DNA of 64,000 bases from assembly GCA_963837805.1 (NCBI GenBank), contig CAWIOU010000024.1, positions 124,001-188,000 on the forward strand, given 5' to 3'. Numbering within the stretch: position 1 is the first letter of the stretch; each line of letters starts with the position of its first letter. Shown here piece by piece: positions 41,912-50,020 of the stretch. The DNA is from Bog-756 sp963837805. Its GTDB lineage: Bacteria > Actinomycetota > Acidimicrobiia > Acidimicrobiales > RAAP-2. The notes under the pieces were generated by a model. It searched no databases, had not been told where the DNA came from, and saw only the letters and a program-made list of their open reading frames with translations. The position numbers and the translations under genes are program-made.

Positions 41912-43165
41912 GTGAGAGAAGTACGAATCGACGACCTGCGGGATCCTGTGCGCGACGCTGCCGAGCGGGCACTCTACGAGATGGCGCTGAGCATGGAGGT
42001 CGACCTGGGTCCCGATGGGATCGTCGCCGAGGCGATCCGCTCGACGGGCCTGTCCGATTTCGGTGACGACAGTTTGCCGCTGCGCCTGGCCGCCATGTCC
42101 ACCGCGCTCGACGCCGACTCGGGCCTGTCAGGACTCGGCCGGCACATCGTCCGTGATCGCATGGTCGGCTTGCTGAAGGCGCGACTGCGGTTCGAGGACT
42201 TCGTCCGCCGTCACCCCGAGGCACTCGAGATTGAGCTGGAGCCGCCGGTGATCGTGGTCGGCCTGCCCCGATCGGGCACGACGCATCTGGTGAACCTGCT
42301 GGCCGCGGACTCGCGGTTCCGGTCGATGCCCTGGTGGGAAGTGATCGAACCGACGCCGGTGGCGGGTGATGGACCGGGGCGAGGCGGCGTCGATCCGCGC
42401 TATCTGCGGTGCCTTCAGGTCCACGAGACGACGCAACGGGTGGCACCGCTGGCGGCCTTGATGCATGACCGGCCACCATCGAGTATCGAGGAGGACTGCG
42501 AACTGGTCGACCTCGACTTCTGTTCCTACGTGACCGAGTGGCATGCCCGGGTGCCGGCCTGGCGCGACACGTACCTCGACCTGGACCAGCGCCGGCACTA
42601 CGGGTTCCTGCGCCGGGAGCTTCAGGTCCTCAGCTACCTGCGCGGGCCGAATCGCTGGGTGCTCAAGTGCCCCCAGCACCTGGAGCAGCTCGGCCCCCTC
42701 ATGGACACGTTCCCGGATGCGACGATCGCCTTCACGCTCCGGGATCCGGTGGCCGTGCTCCAGTCGGCGATGACCATGCTGGCCTACGGGGACCGGTTGC
42801 GGAGGGTGCATGTCGAGGCCGACGAGCTTGCCGCGTACTGGGTCGACCGGATCGAGCGCCTCCTGGCCGCCTCGGTCCGCGATGCCCATCTCATTCCCGG
42901 GGACCAGCGGGTCGACGTCGAGTTCAACGCGTTCGTGGCCGACGACCTCGGCACCGCTGAGCGGATTCTCGGGGTCGCCGGTCTCGACGTGACCAACCGC
43001 TCCCGCTCCGAGCTCGCCGCCTATCTAGCCGACAATCCTCGCGGGAAGGACGGACGGGTCGTGTACGACCTACGGGGCGACTTCGGAATTGACCCCGCAG
43101 CGCTACGGCAGCGGTTCGCCTTCTACTACGAAGCTTTTCCCCAGATCCGGACCGAGGTTCATTGA
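41912..43165 (+). CDS. Sulfotransferase-family protein
   Basis: A 417-residue protein of the large actinobacterial sulfotransferase family (Sulfotransfer_3-like), which transfers sulfate from PAPS to an alcohol or other acceptor. The 5'-phosphosulfate loop is VIVVGLPRSGTTHLVNLLAA (about residues 113-132). RWVLKCPQHLEQLGPLMDTF is the usual L-K-x-P segment, and TIAFTLRDPVAVLQSAMTML the 3'-phosphate-binding R-D-P segment. The start GTG 41912 removes a Pro/Gly-rich frame extension. It is first of a + strand operon: the next gene, an alkylsulfatase-like metallo-beta-lactamase, starts at the overlapping TTGA. Confidence 0.88.
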   Translation: MREVRIDDLRDPVRDAAERALYEMALSMEVDLGPDGIVAEAIRSTGLSDFGDDSLPLRLAAMSTALDADSGLSGLGRHIVRDRMVGLLKARLRFEDFVRRHPEALEIELEPPVIVVGLPRSGTTHLVNLLAADSRFRSMPWWEVIEPTPVAGDGPGRGGVDPRYLRCLQVHETTQRVAPLAALMHDRPPSSIEEDCELVDLDFCSYVTEWHARVPAWRDTYLDLDQRRHYGFLRRELQVLSYLRGPNRWVLKCPQHLEQLGPLMDTFPDATIAFTLRDPVAVLQSAMTMLAYGDRLRRVHVEADELAAYWVDRIERLLAASVRDAHLIPGDQRVDVEFNAFVADDLGTAERILGVAGLDVTNRSRSELAAYLADNPRGKDGRVVYDLRGDFGIDPAALRQRFAFYYEAFPQIRTEVH

Positions 43166-44413
43166 CCGTGGCGGGGATCCACCGCCAGCGGCCGGGCGCC
43201 GACGCCATCGGCGCCACCCGGGGTGAACCGGCCGTCGATGTCGGCGACGGGATCTGGCTGTCCCCCGGGCTGTCGAACACCTATCTACTCACCACCGACG
43301 ACGGCCGCATCGTCGTCAACACGGGTATGGGGTTCGAAGGGCCCTTGCACCGCCGTGTCTTCGACGCCGTGGATCCCCGCCCCATCCGCGCCGTGCTCCT
43401 GACCCAGGGACACTTCGACCACGTGGGTGGCGTCGACTGCTTCCGGGGGGAGAGGACCGATGTGGTCGCCCAGGCCAACTTCGCCACCTGGCGTGCCGAC
43501 AATGAGCGACTCGAGGCCTTCCGGTCACGAAACGCTGCCTTCGCCTGGATCGACGCCATCCTGGCCGCCATGGCTCATGCCGAGTCGCTCGGCGTCGGAC
43601 GCACGTCCCAGGCCCGCCCCGAGCCCACCGTCACCTTCGGCGACCGGCTCGAACTCACCGATCGGAGGACGTCGACTTGTCCTTCTCTCCGTACCCGGGG
43701 GGGAGACCACCGACGCACTGGTGATCTGGCTTCCCGAGACGCGCACCGCGCTCACCGGGAACCTGTTCGGACCCCTGTTCGGCCACGTCCCCAATCTCGT
43801 CACCATGCGGGGCGACCGCTACCGGGACGCGCTCGCCTATGTCGACTCGCTCGACCTGGTGCTCGACCTGGGCGCCGAACGGCTGCTCACCGGCCACTTC
43901 GATCCGATCGAAGGAGCCGACCGCATCGCCGAGGAGATCACGGCCATGCGGGACGCCACCCAGTGGGTGCACGACCGCACCGTTGACGGGATGAACGCCG
44001 GCACCGACGTGCACACGCTGATGGGCGACGTGCGGGTCCCCGACCACCTCGATGTGGGGGAGGGCTATGGCAAGACCAGCTGGAACGTGCGGGCCATCTG
44101 GGAGACGTACGCCGGGTGGTTCCATCACCGGTCGACGACCGAGCTCTACGACCTGCCCACGACGGCCGTCGCCCCGGACCTCGTCGCCCTGGCCGGTGCC
44201 GACGCCCTGGCCGCCGCCGCCCGTGACCGGCTCCGCACCGGCGAACCTGTGGCCGCCCTGCACCTCACCGACATCGTCCTGACCGCCGATCCCGGCCACG
44301 CAGCTGCCCGCGACGTCGCTGCGGCCGCCACCCGTTCCCTACACGGCGCGTCGACCAACTTCTGGGAGCGGGCCTGGCTGGCCCGGTCCCTCCAGCGACT
44401 GGAGGATCGATGA
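43162..44413 (+). CDS. Alkylsulfatase-like metallo-beta-lactamase-fold hydrolase (frameshifted)
   Basis: About 416 residues if repaired. The first frame (TTG 43162, or GTG 43168) contains VDVGDGIWLSPGLSNTYLLT and the metal motif AVLLTQGHFDHVGGVDCFRG, where the first His of H-x-H-x-D-H is replaced by Gln. The second frame carries TDALVIWLPETRTALTGNLF, LTGHFDPIEGADRIAEEITA and the dimerisation-type segment VRAIWETYAGWFHHRSTTEL, characteristic of SdsA/BDS1-type alkylsulfatases. One extra base near 43660-43663 separates the frames; after it the reading resumes with normal codon use. It is coupled to a sulfotransferase upstream (TTGA overlap) and an SDR downstream (ATGA). Confidence 0.75.
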
Positions 44414-45159
44414 CAAACAGCATCAGCTTCGATTTCACCGGGGCCGCGGTGCTGGTGACCGGCGGTACCAGCGGCATCGGCCACGCGACGGCCTCCAGCT
44501 TTGCCGACGCCGGGGCCTCGGTCACGGTGACCGGCACCCGTCCGTCTCCGGCCGACTATGACACCGACCTCGAGCGCTTCACCTACCGCCGTTGCGAGAT
44601 GACCGACCCGGCCACCGTCGACGCCGTCGTCGAGGCGCTCGGGCAGCTCGATGTTCTGATCAACAACGCCGGGGCCAACTTCCCGGGAGGCCGCGACGAA
44701 TGGGAACCGGAAACTTTCGCCGCCGCGCTCACGTTGAACCTCGCCGGCCCGATGCGCCTCACTACCGCCTGCCGGAGCCGCCTGGCCGCCAGCACCATCG
44801 ACGGAGGGGCGAGCGTGATCAACTTGGCCTCGCTCTCCGCCTTCCGCTCGATCCCCATCGTCCCCGGGTACGGATCGGCCAAGGCGGGGATGGTGGCCCT
44901 GACCAGGAACCTGGCCCGGCACTGGGTCGGCGACGGCATCCGGGTCAACGCCGTGGCCCCCGGGGTCATCGACACTCCGATGACGGCGCCGATGGCCCAC
45001 TTCCCCGAGCTCCTCGATGCCGAGGTGGCCCACATACCGATGGGCAGGCTCGGGGCCCCGGCCGATATCGTCGGTGCTGTGCAGTTCCTGGCCAGCTCGG
45101 CAGCCGGCTATGTCACCGGCCACACACTTGTCGTCGACGGTGGGTACCTGCTCCCATGA
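44410..45159 (+). CDS. SDR-family oxidoreductase
   Basis: A 249-residue classical SDR: VLVTGGTSGIGHATASSFAD, DVLINNAGANFPGGRDEWEP, active site VPGYGSAKAGMVALTRNLAR, and the C-terminal SSAAGYVTGHTLVVDGGYLL. It overlaps the preceding gene by 4 bp and the next by 4 bp, so it belongs to the sulfotransferase operon. Probably oxidises or reduces a hydroxyl of the operon's substrate. Confidence 0.92.
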   Translation: MTNSISFDFTGAAVLVTGGTSGIGHATASSFADAGASVTVTGTRPSPADYDTDLERFTYRRCEMTDPATVDAVVEALGQLDVLINNAGANFPGGRDEWEPETFAAALTLNLAGPMRLTTACRSRLAASTIDGGASVINLASLSAFRSIPIVPGYGSAKAGMVALTRNLARHWVGDGIRVNAVAPGVIDTPMTAPMAHFPELLDAEVAHIPMGRLGAPADIVGAVQFLASSAAGYVTGHTLVVDGGYLLP

Positions 45160-45623
45160 CGCCCGCATCCCTGTCGCCGCTCTACCACGTCGGCATTGTC
45201 GTCCCCGATCTGGCCCGAGCCCAGGCCACGGTCACCGATCAGCTCGGCATCAGCTGGGGACCCGTCCTGCACATCGATGCCACCGATGTCCGCGACGGCG
45301 ATGATCAGGACCTCGTCCTGCCCACGACGATTTGCTACTCGGTGGACGCGCCCCATCTGGAGCTGATCCAGGAGGTCCCTGGCACGGTCTGGAGCTGTAA
45401 CGAGCATTCCAACCTTCATCACATCGGCTTCTGGAGCGACGACCTCACTGGATCGAGCGCGGGCCTGTCGGCCTCGGGATGCCCCTTGCAGCTCTGCGGC
45501 CGGGCGGGCGCCGTCGCTCCCGCGTCGTGGGCCTACCACCGCAACGAGCTCGGCATCCGGGTCGAGGTCGTCGATGCGGGGATCCGCGATGCCATGTCCT
45601 TCCTGTTCGAGCCTCCGCCCTGA
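45156..45623 (+). CDS. VOC (glyoxalase/dioxygenase-fold) family protein
   Basis: A 155-residue vicinal-oxygen-chelate protein. It has the N-terminal LYHVGIVVPDLARAQATVTD with its metal-ligand His, then APHLELIQEVPGTVWSCNEH with Glu, NLHHIGFWSDDLTGSSAG with His, and GIRVEVVDAG with Glu, the four metal positions of the fold. The family includes epimerases, lyases and dioxygenases. Start ATG 45156 overlaps the SDR stop. Substrate unknown. Confidence 0.87.
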   Translation: MTPASLSPLYHVGIVVPDLARAQATVTDQLGISWGPVLHIDATDVRDGDDQDLVLPTTICYSVDAPHLELIQEVPGTVWSCNEHSNLHHIGFWSDDLTGSSAGLSASGCPLQLCGRAGAVAPASWAYHRNELGIRVEVVDAGIRDAMSFLFEPPP

Positions 45624-45635
45624 GGCAGTCGGTCA

Positions 45636-46652
45636 GTGCAGCAGGTCCGCGTGCACGGCCCGGGGGACGTGCGGCTCGACGAGGTCGGGCCGCCCGATCC
45701 CGGCCCGAACGACGCGCTGGTGGCTGTGGCTGCCTGCGGCATCTGTGGTAGCGATCTCTCGTACATCCGGATGGGCGGCGTCGCCGGGCCGGCCGACGCC
45801 CCACTGTGCCTCGGCCACGAGATCGCCGGCACGGTCGAGTGGGTGGGCGCCGACGTCGACTCGGTCCGGGTCGGCGACCGGGTGGTCGTCCATCCGGGCG
45901 ACGACGAGCGGGGCCGCATAGGAAACGGCGCCGCCCAGGGGGGCCTCACCCCCCAACTGCTCGTGACCGACGTCGACCGGGGCCGCCTGTTCGCCGTGCC
46001 CGGCGATCTTCCCCTCGACATCGCTGCGCTCGCCGAGCCGCTGGCCGTCGGGATGCGGGCTGCCGATCAGGCCGACGTCCAACCCGGCGACGGGGTGGCC
46101 GTGTTCGGCTGTGGGCCCATCGGGCTCGCCGCTATCGCCACCCTGGTCGACCGCGGGCACCGCCGGGTCGTCGCCGTCGACCTCAGTCCCACCCGCCTGG
46201 GACTCGCCATGCAGATCGGTGCCCAGTCCGCCCTCGATCCCAGTGCCATCGACGTGTGGGACGAGCTCGCCCGCCTGCACGGGACCTCGCCGTTCATGTT
46301 CGGCCCCACGCCGGCGACGGCGGCGTTCATCGAGGCCTCGGGTGCGCCGCAGGTGATCACCGAGATCCTCGACCATGGGCCGGTTGGGGGGCGTCTCTCC
46401 GTGGTGGCACTGCATTTCGAACCGATCCCCACCAGCTATCTCCTGCTGCTCATGAAGCAATTCACGATCCGAGGGTCGATGGAATACCCACCTCGCTTCG
46501 AAGACGCCATCGACCTGCTGGCCCGCCGCGACCTCTCGGCCTTGGTGACCCACCGGATCCCGCTCGCCCAGTTCGACGAGGCTCTCGGCGTCCTTTCCGG
46601 TTCGAAGGACTGCGGCAAGGTGATGGTCACCGTCGATCCGTCCCCAAGGTGA
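45636..46652 (+). CDS. Zinc-dependent alcohol dehydrogenase-like (MDR) protein lacking the structural-zinc lobe
   Basis: A 338-residue medium-chain dehydrogenase. Catalytic zinc ligands are visible: Cys in AACGICGSDLSYIRMG, His-Glu in LCLGHEIAGTVEWVGADVDS, and Glu in ALAEPLAVGMRAAD. NAD(P) binding is in VAVFGCGPIGLAAIATLVDR. The four-Cys structural zinc lobe found in many relatives is absent; its place is taken by HPGDDERGRIGNGAAQGG. It starts 12 bp after the VOC gene, in the same operon. Confidence 0.88.
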   Translation: MQQVRVHGPGDVRLDEVGPPDPGPNDALVAVAACGICGSDLSYIRMGGVAGPADAPLCLGHEIAGTVEWVGADVDSVRVGDRVVVHPGDDERGRIGNGAAQGGLTPQLLVTDVDRGRLFAVPGDLPLDIAALAEPLAVGMRAADQADVQPGDGVAVFGCGPIGLAAIATLVDRGHRRVVAVDLSPTRLGLAMQIGAQSALDPSAIDVWDELARLHGTSPFMFGPTPATAAFIEASGAPQVITEILDHGPVGGRLSVVALHFEPIPTSYLLLLMKQFTIRGSMEYPPRFEDAIDLLARRDLSALVTHRIPLAQFDEALGVLSGSKDCGKVMVTVDPSPR

Positions 46653-46717
46653 TGTTCGGGGGTGGGGGAGGGCCTCCGTCACCGTGGCGCTCGACTTCCA
46701 GCGGGCATGATGAGGGA

Positions 46718-47716
46718 ATGGCACCAGCTCCGCAGTCACCCGCGCCCCTGCGAACGCGGGTCAGCGAGCTGCTCGGGATCGACTACCCGATCGTCCAGGC
46801 ACCCATGGGTTTCATCGCCCGGGCCCGACTGGCGTCTGCGGTGTCGAACGCCGGCGGTCTGGGGATCGTCGAGACGTCGTCCGGCCGTCTCGACGAGGTG
46901 CGGGACGAGATGGCCCGCATGCACGACCTGACCGACAGGCCGTGGGGTGTGAACATCGCCCAGATGCTGGTGACCGACCCCGAGATCGTGAGCTTTGTGG
47001 CCGGCCAGGGGGTCAGGTTCGTGACCACATCGGCGGGTGACCCGCACCGGTTCACCGGGCAGCTCCACGATGCCGGGATCACCGTCTTCCATGTGGTCCC
47101 GTCGCTGCGCGCCGCCCAGAAGGCAGTGGACGCCGGGGTGGACGGGCTGGTGGTGGAAGGAGGGGAGGGAGGTGGCTTCAAGAGCACCCGGCCGGTATCG
47201 ACGATCGTCCTCCTGCCCCAGGTGTGCGGAGAATTCGACCTGCCGGTCATTGCCGCCGGGGGAATGGTGGACGGCATGTCGATGGCGGCGGCCTTTGCCC
47301 TGGGAGCCGAAGGCGTTCAGATGGGGACGCGCATGGTCAGCTCCTCCGAGTCACCGGTGCACGACAATTACAAGCGGCTGGTCACCGAGGCCGACGCCAC
47401 CGACACCGTGGTCCTCAGCGCCCACTCCAGCCCTGCCTACCGGGTGATGCGGACCCGGTTCAGCGAGGGATTGGAGAAGGAGGAATCGGTCGACATGGGT
47501 CGCACGGTGGGACTCGAGGGGGCACTCCGGCTCTACTTCGACGGCGATCTCGAAGCCGGCTTCGCCTTCGGCGGTCAGGTGGCGGGTCGGGTCTCGCAGG
47601 TGCTGCCTGTTCGCCGGATCATCGAAGATACCGTGAGCGAGTTCTACGGGGTGTTGTCGGAATTGGGCCGGTTCCTGCCCGGCGAGGCCGAGGCGGGGGA
47701 TCGGCACACCGACTGA
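46718..47716 (+). CDS. Nitronate monooxygenase / NPD-like flavin oxidoreductase
   Basis: A 332-residue FMN TIM-barrel protein. It has YPIVQAPMGFIARARLASAV near the N-terminus, GVDGLVVEGGEGGGFKSTRP and LPVIAAGGMVDGMSMAAAFA, then GAEGVQMGTRMVSSSESPVH, all typical of nitronate monooxygenase, FabK and IpdC-like reductases. Compared with IpdC at 26731 it has a different C-terminal domain and G-F-K instead of G-H-T in the phosphate site. ATG 46718 was chosen from the conserved N-terminus. It lies 65 bp after the dehydrogenase gene, probably in the same operon. Confidence 0.88.
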   Translation: MAPAPQSPAPLRTRVSELLGIDYPIVQAPMGFIARARLASAVSNAGGLGIVETSSGRLDEVRDEMARMHDLTDRPWGVNIAQMLVTDPEIVSFVAGQGVRFVTTSAGDPHRFTGQLHDAGITVFHVVPSLRAAQKAVDAGVDGLVVEGGEGGGFKSTRPVSTIVLLPQVCGEFDLPVIAAGGMVDGMSMAAAFALGAEGVQMGTRMVSSSESPVHDNYKRLVTEADATDTVVLSAHSSPAYRVMRTRFSEGLEKEESVDMGRTVGLEGALRLYFDGDLEAGFAFGGQVAGRVSQVLPVRRIIEDTVSEFYGVLSELGRFLPGEAEAGDRHTD

Positions 47717-47762
47717 CCGGGTCGTCCTGACCGGATCGTCCGGCCGTGCCCGGCGCCCGCTG

Positions 47763-48752
47763 TCATGGTCTGACGATGATCTTCCCCACGGTGCGGCGGT
47801 CGGCCAGATCGGTCAGCGCCGCGGCGACACCGTCGAGGGCGATCTCGCCCGAGATCAGGGGGTGGAGCTCCCCGGCCTCGAGCAGGGCGGCAAGGCTCTG
47901 GTACACATCCGCCAGATAGGCGCGACCGGCTCGGTCACGCGAGTAGGCCCCGACGTAGACACCGAGCAACGAGTAGCTCCGGTACAGGACGTGGTTGGCC
48001 CTGACCTCTGGGATCTGGCCACTGGCGAAGCCGACTACCAGAATCCGGCCATCCAGGGCAACGAAGCGGGTGGACTGCTGAAACGCCTCTCCTCCCACCG
48101 GGTCGAACACGACGTCGGCCCCGCGACCATCGGTCGCCTCGAGCACCCGGACCTCGACGTCTTCGGCCGACGAATCCACGACGACACCGGCACCCAGCGC
48201 ACGACACACGTCCTGTTTGGCCGGACTGCTTGAGACGGCGATGACCTCGGCCCCGATGGCCCGACCAAGTTGAACCGCCGCTGACCCGACTCCTCCGGCA
48301 GCCGCGTGGACGACGAGCGTCTCTCCTGGTTGCAGGCGGGCGCGGCGAATGAGGCCGACGTGCGCGGTGGTGAAGGCGATGAACATGGCTGCTGCCGTGG
48401 TGTCGTCCACACCGTCGGGGACCCGGTGCGCCCGTTCGGCTACCAGGATCGTCTCCTCGGCCAGGGCACCGTTGGGGAGCTCGGGCACCCCGACGACCCG
48501 CGAACCGACCAGGCCCTCGTCCGCATCGGAACCGGCCTCGAGCACGATCCCCGATGCTTCCATCCCCGGTGTGAAGGGCAGCGACGGGCGCAGGTGGTAG
48601 AGCCCACGGCAGAGGTTGACATCGGGCAGGTTCAGCGCCGCGGCCCCGACCCGCACCCGCAGTTGGCCTGGCCCTGGCACAGGGGCGGGTACCTGGCGGA
48701 GCTCCAGCACCTCCGCCGGGTCCCCGTGGGCGACGACCTGGAGCGCCCTCAC
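47763..48752 (-). CDS. NADPH:quinone reductase-like MDR protein
   Basis: A 329-residue zinc-free medium-chain reductase. It has LPDVNLCRGLYHLRPSLPFT, PGMEASGIVLEAGSDADEG, the cofactor motif LVVHAAAGGVGSAAVQLGRA and GRILVVGFASGQIPEVRANH, all as in NADPH:quinone or acryloyl-CoA-type reductases. GTG 48752 overlaps the stop of the CoA-transferase gene upstream, so the two are coupled; a CoA-ester enoyl substrate is therefore conceivable. Confidence 0.9.
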   Translation of the reverse strand: MRALQVVAHGDPAEVLELRQVPAPVPGPGQLRVRVGAAALNLPDVNLCRGLYHLRPSLPFTPGMEASGIVLEAGSDADEGLVGSRVVGVPELPNGALAEETILVAERAHRVPDGVDDTTAAAMFIAFTTAHVGLIRRARLQPGETLVVHAAAGGVGSAAVQLGRAIGAEVIAVSSSPAKQDVCRALGAGVVVDSSAEDVEVRVLEATDGRGADVVFDPVGGEAFQQSTRFVALDGRILVVGFASGQIPEVRANHVLYRSYSLLGVYVGAYSRDRAGRAYLADVYQSLAALLEAGELHPLISGEIALDGVAAALTDLADRRTVGKIIVRP

Positions 48753-49981
48753 CTGACGACCGTGTCGGGACCGAACGCCCCGGAACCGGCCAGGTCGGTG
48801 ATGCGCGTGTCGTCATACCCGAGCAGATCGCGGAGCACCGACGCAGTGTCTTCTCCAAGTGCAGGTGGGAGCCGGGTGTCGGTGCGGCGAATCCCGTCGA
48901 AGCAATAGGGACTGGCCAGGACCTTGGTCCGACCGCCATCCGCCAGCTGCAACTCGACCACGGCATGGCGGTACTCCAGCTGGGGGTGGTCCATCGCCTC
49001 ATCGATCGAGTTGAGCAGCGAGGCGGGAATGCCCTTTTCCAGAAGGAGCCCCAGCCACTCCTCTGACGTGCGGCTGGCGAACGCTCGCCGCATGGCCCGG
49101 CTGTACTCCTCCGGGTCGGCCCGAACGCCTTCGAGCGTGTCGAATCGGCCCTTTTCGGCCAGATCCGCGAATCCGGGGACCTGGGCGACCAGCTCGACGA
49201 GTCGCTGCTGAAAATGAAGGGGCGACTGGACCAGCATCGCCCGTCCATCGCTGGCCACCACCACCTGGGTGATCGGAGGAGCCAGGGTCCCGGTCCGGTC
49301 CGCCAGGGTGAGCCACTGGAGCAGCGCCTCGAACAAGCTCACCTCGATGTGGGCCCCGGCGCCGGTCCGCTCCCGGGCCAGGAGGGCGGCCAGAATGGCC
49401 TGGGTTCCCATCGATCCCCCGGCGATGTCGGCAACGGTGAGCGGTGAGGGGCTGGCGGTCAGCCCAAGACGGTCGGCCAGGTCGACCAGACCGGCGAAGG
49501 CCTGGACGGCGCCGTCGAGCGACACCTGGTCGGCAATAGGACCATCGGGTCCGAAGCCGGTGATGCTGCAGTGCACGAGACGCCCGTTGACCAGGCGGAG
49601 CCGGGCGGGGGCCAGGTCGAGCCGCTCCATGACTCCCGGACGGAAGTTCTCCACCAGGACGTCGGATGCTCCCACCAAGTCCATCAGCACGCTCCGTCCC
49701 TCGTCGGACTTGAGGTCGAGCACCACTCCGCGGCGATCACGATGCAGTGAGATCCAGAACGGCGAGGGGGGATCACCCGGTTTCATGCCCGCTCCGGCCC
49801 TGGTCGGATCGCCCGATGGTGATTCCACCTTGATGACCTCGGCACCGAGGTCGGCCAGAGCCCGGGTGACCATTGGACCCGAAAGGAAGGTGCTCAGGTC
49901 GAGCACCGTGATGCCGGCCAACGGGGTCGTGGTCACGGCGGGCTTGGATTCGATGACAATCGCACCACGGCATCCTTGCAC
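48749..49981 (-). CDS. Family III CoA-transferase (CaiB/BaiF type)
   Basis: A 410-residue CoA-transferase moving CoA between carboxylic acids. Typical segments: PLAGITVLDLSTFLSGPMVT, LADLGAEVIKVESPSGDPTR, DVLVENFRPGVMERLDLAPA, the probable active-site region VSLDGAVQAFAGLV with its Asp, and GGSMGTQAILAALLARERTG. GTG 49981 gives a 15-residue N-terminal extension; GTG 49936 is an equally likely start. Coupled by GTGA overlap to the MDR reductase downstream. Likely activates or recycles a CoA ester in a catabolic route. Confidence 0.9.
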   Translation of the reverse strand: MQGCRGAIVIESKPAVTTTPLAGITVLDLSTFLSGPMVTRALADLGAEVIKVESPSGDPTRAGAGMKPGDPPSPFWISLHRDRRGVVLDLKSDEGRSVLMDLVGASDVLVENFRPGVMERLDLAPARLRLVNGRLVHCSITGFGPDGPIADQVSLDGAVQAFAGLVDLADRLGLTASPSPLTVADIAGGSMGTQAILAALLARERTGAGAHIEVSLFEALLQWLTLADRTGTLAPPITQVVVASDGRAMLVQSPLHFQQRLVELVAQVPGFADLAEKGRFDTLEGVRADPEEYSRAMRRAFASRTSEEWLGLLLEKGIPASLLNSIDEAMDHPQLEYRHAVVELQLADGGRTKVLASPYCFDGIRRTDTRLPPALGEDTASVLRDLLGYDDTRITDLAGSGAFGPDTVVR

Positions 49982-50020
49982 GACGAGGGTGGTCCGATCA
50001 CATGGTTCGGCCTGCGGGGA

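Noticed and set aside
47717..47750. Repeat CTGACCGG(G/A)TCGTC after the flavin oxidoreductase gene as a further operator site
   Set aside because: It is a direct 14-bp repeat and does not have the CTGAC-N5-GTCAG symmetry.
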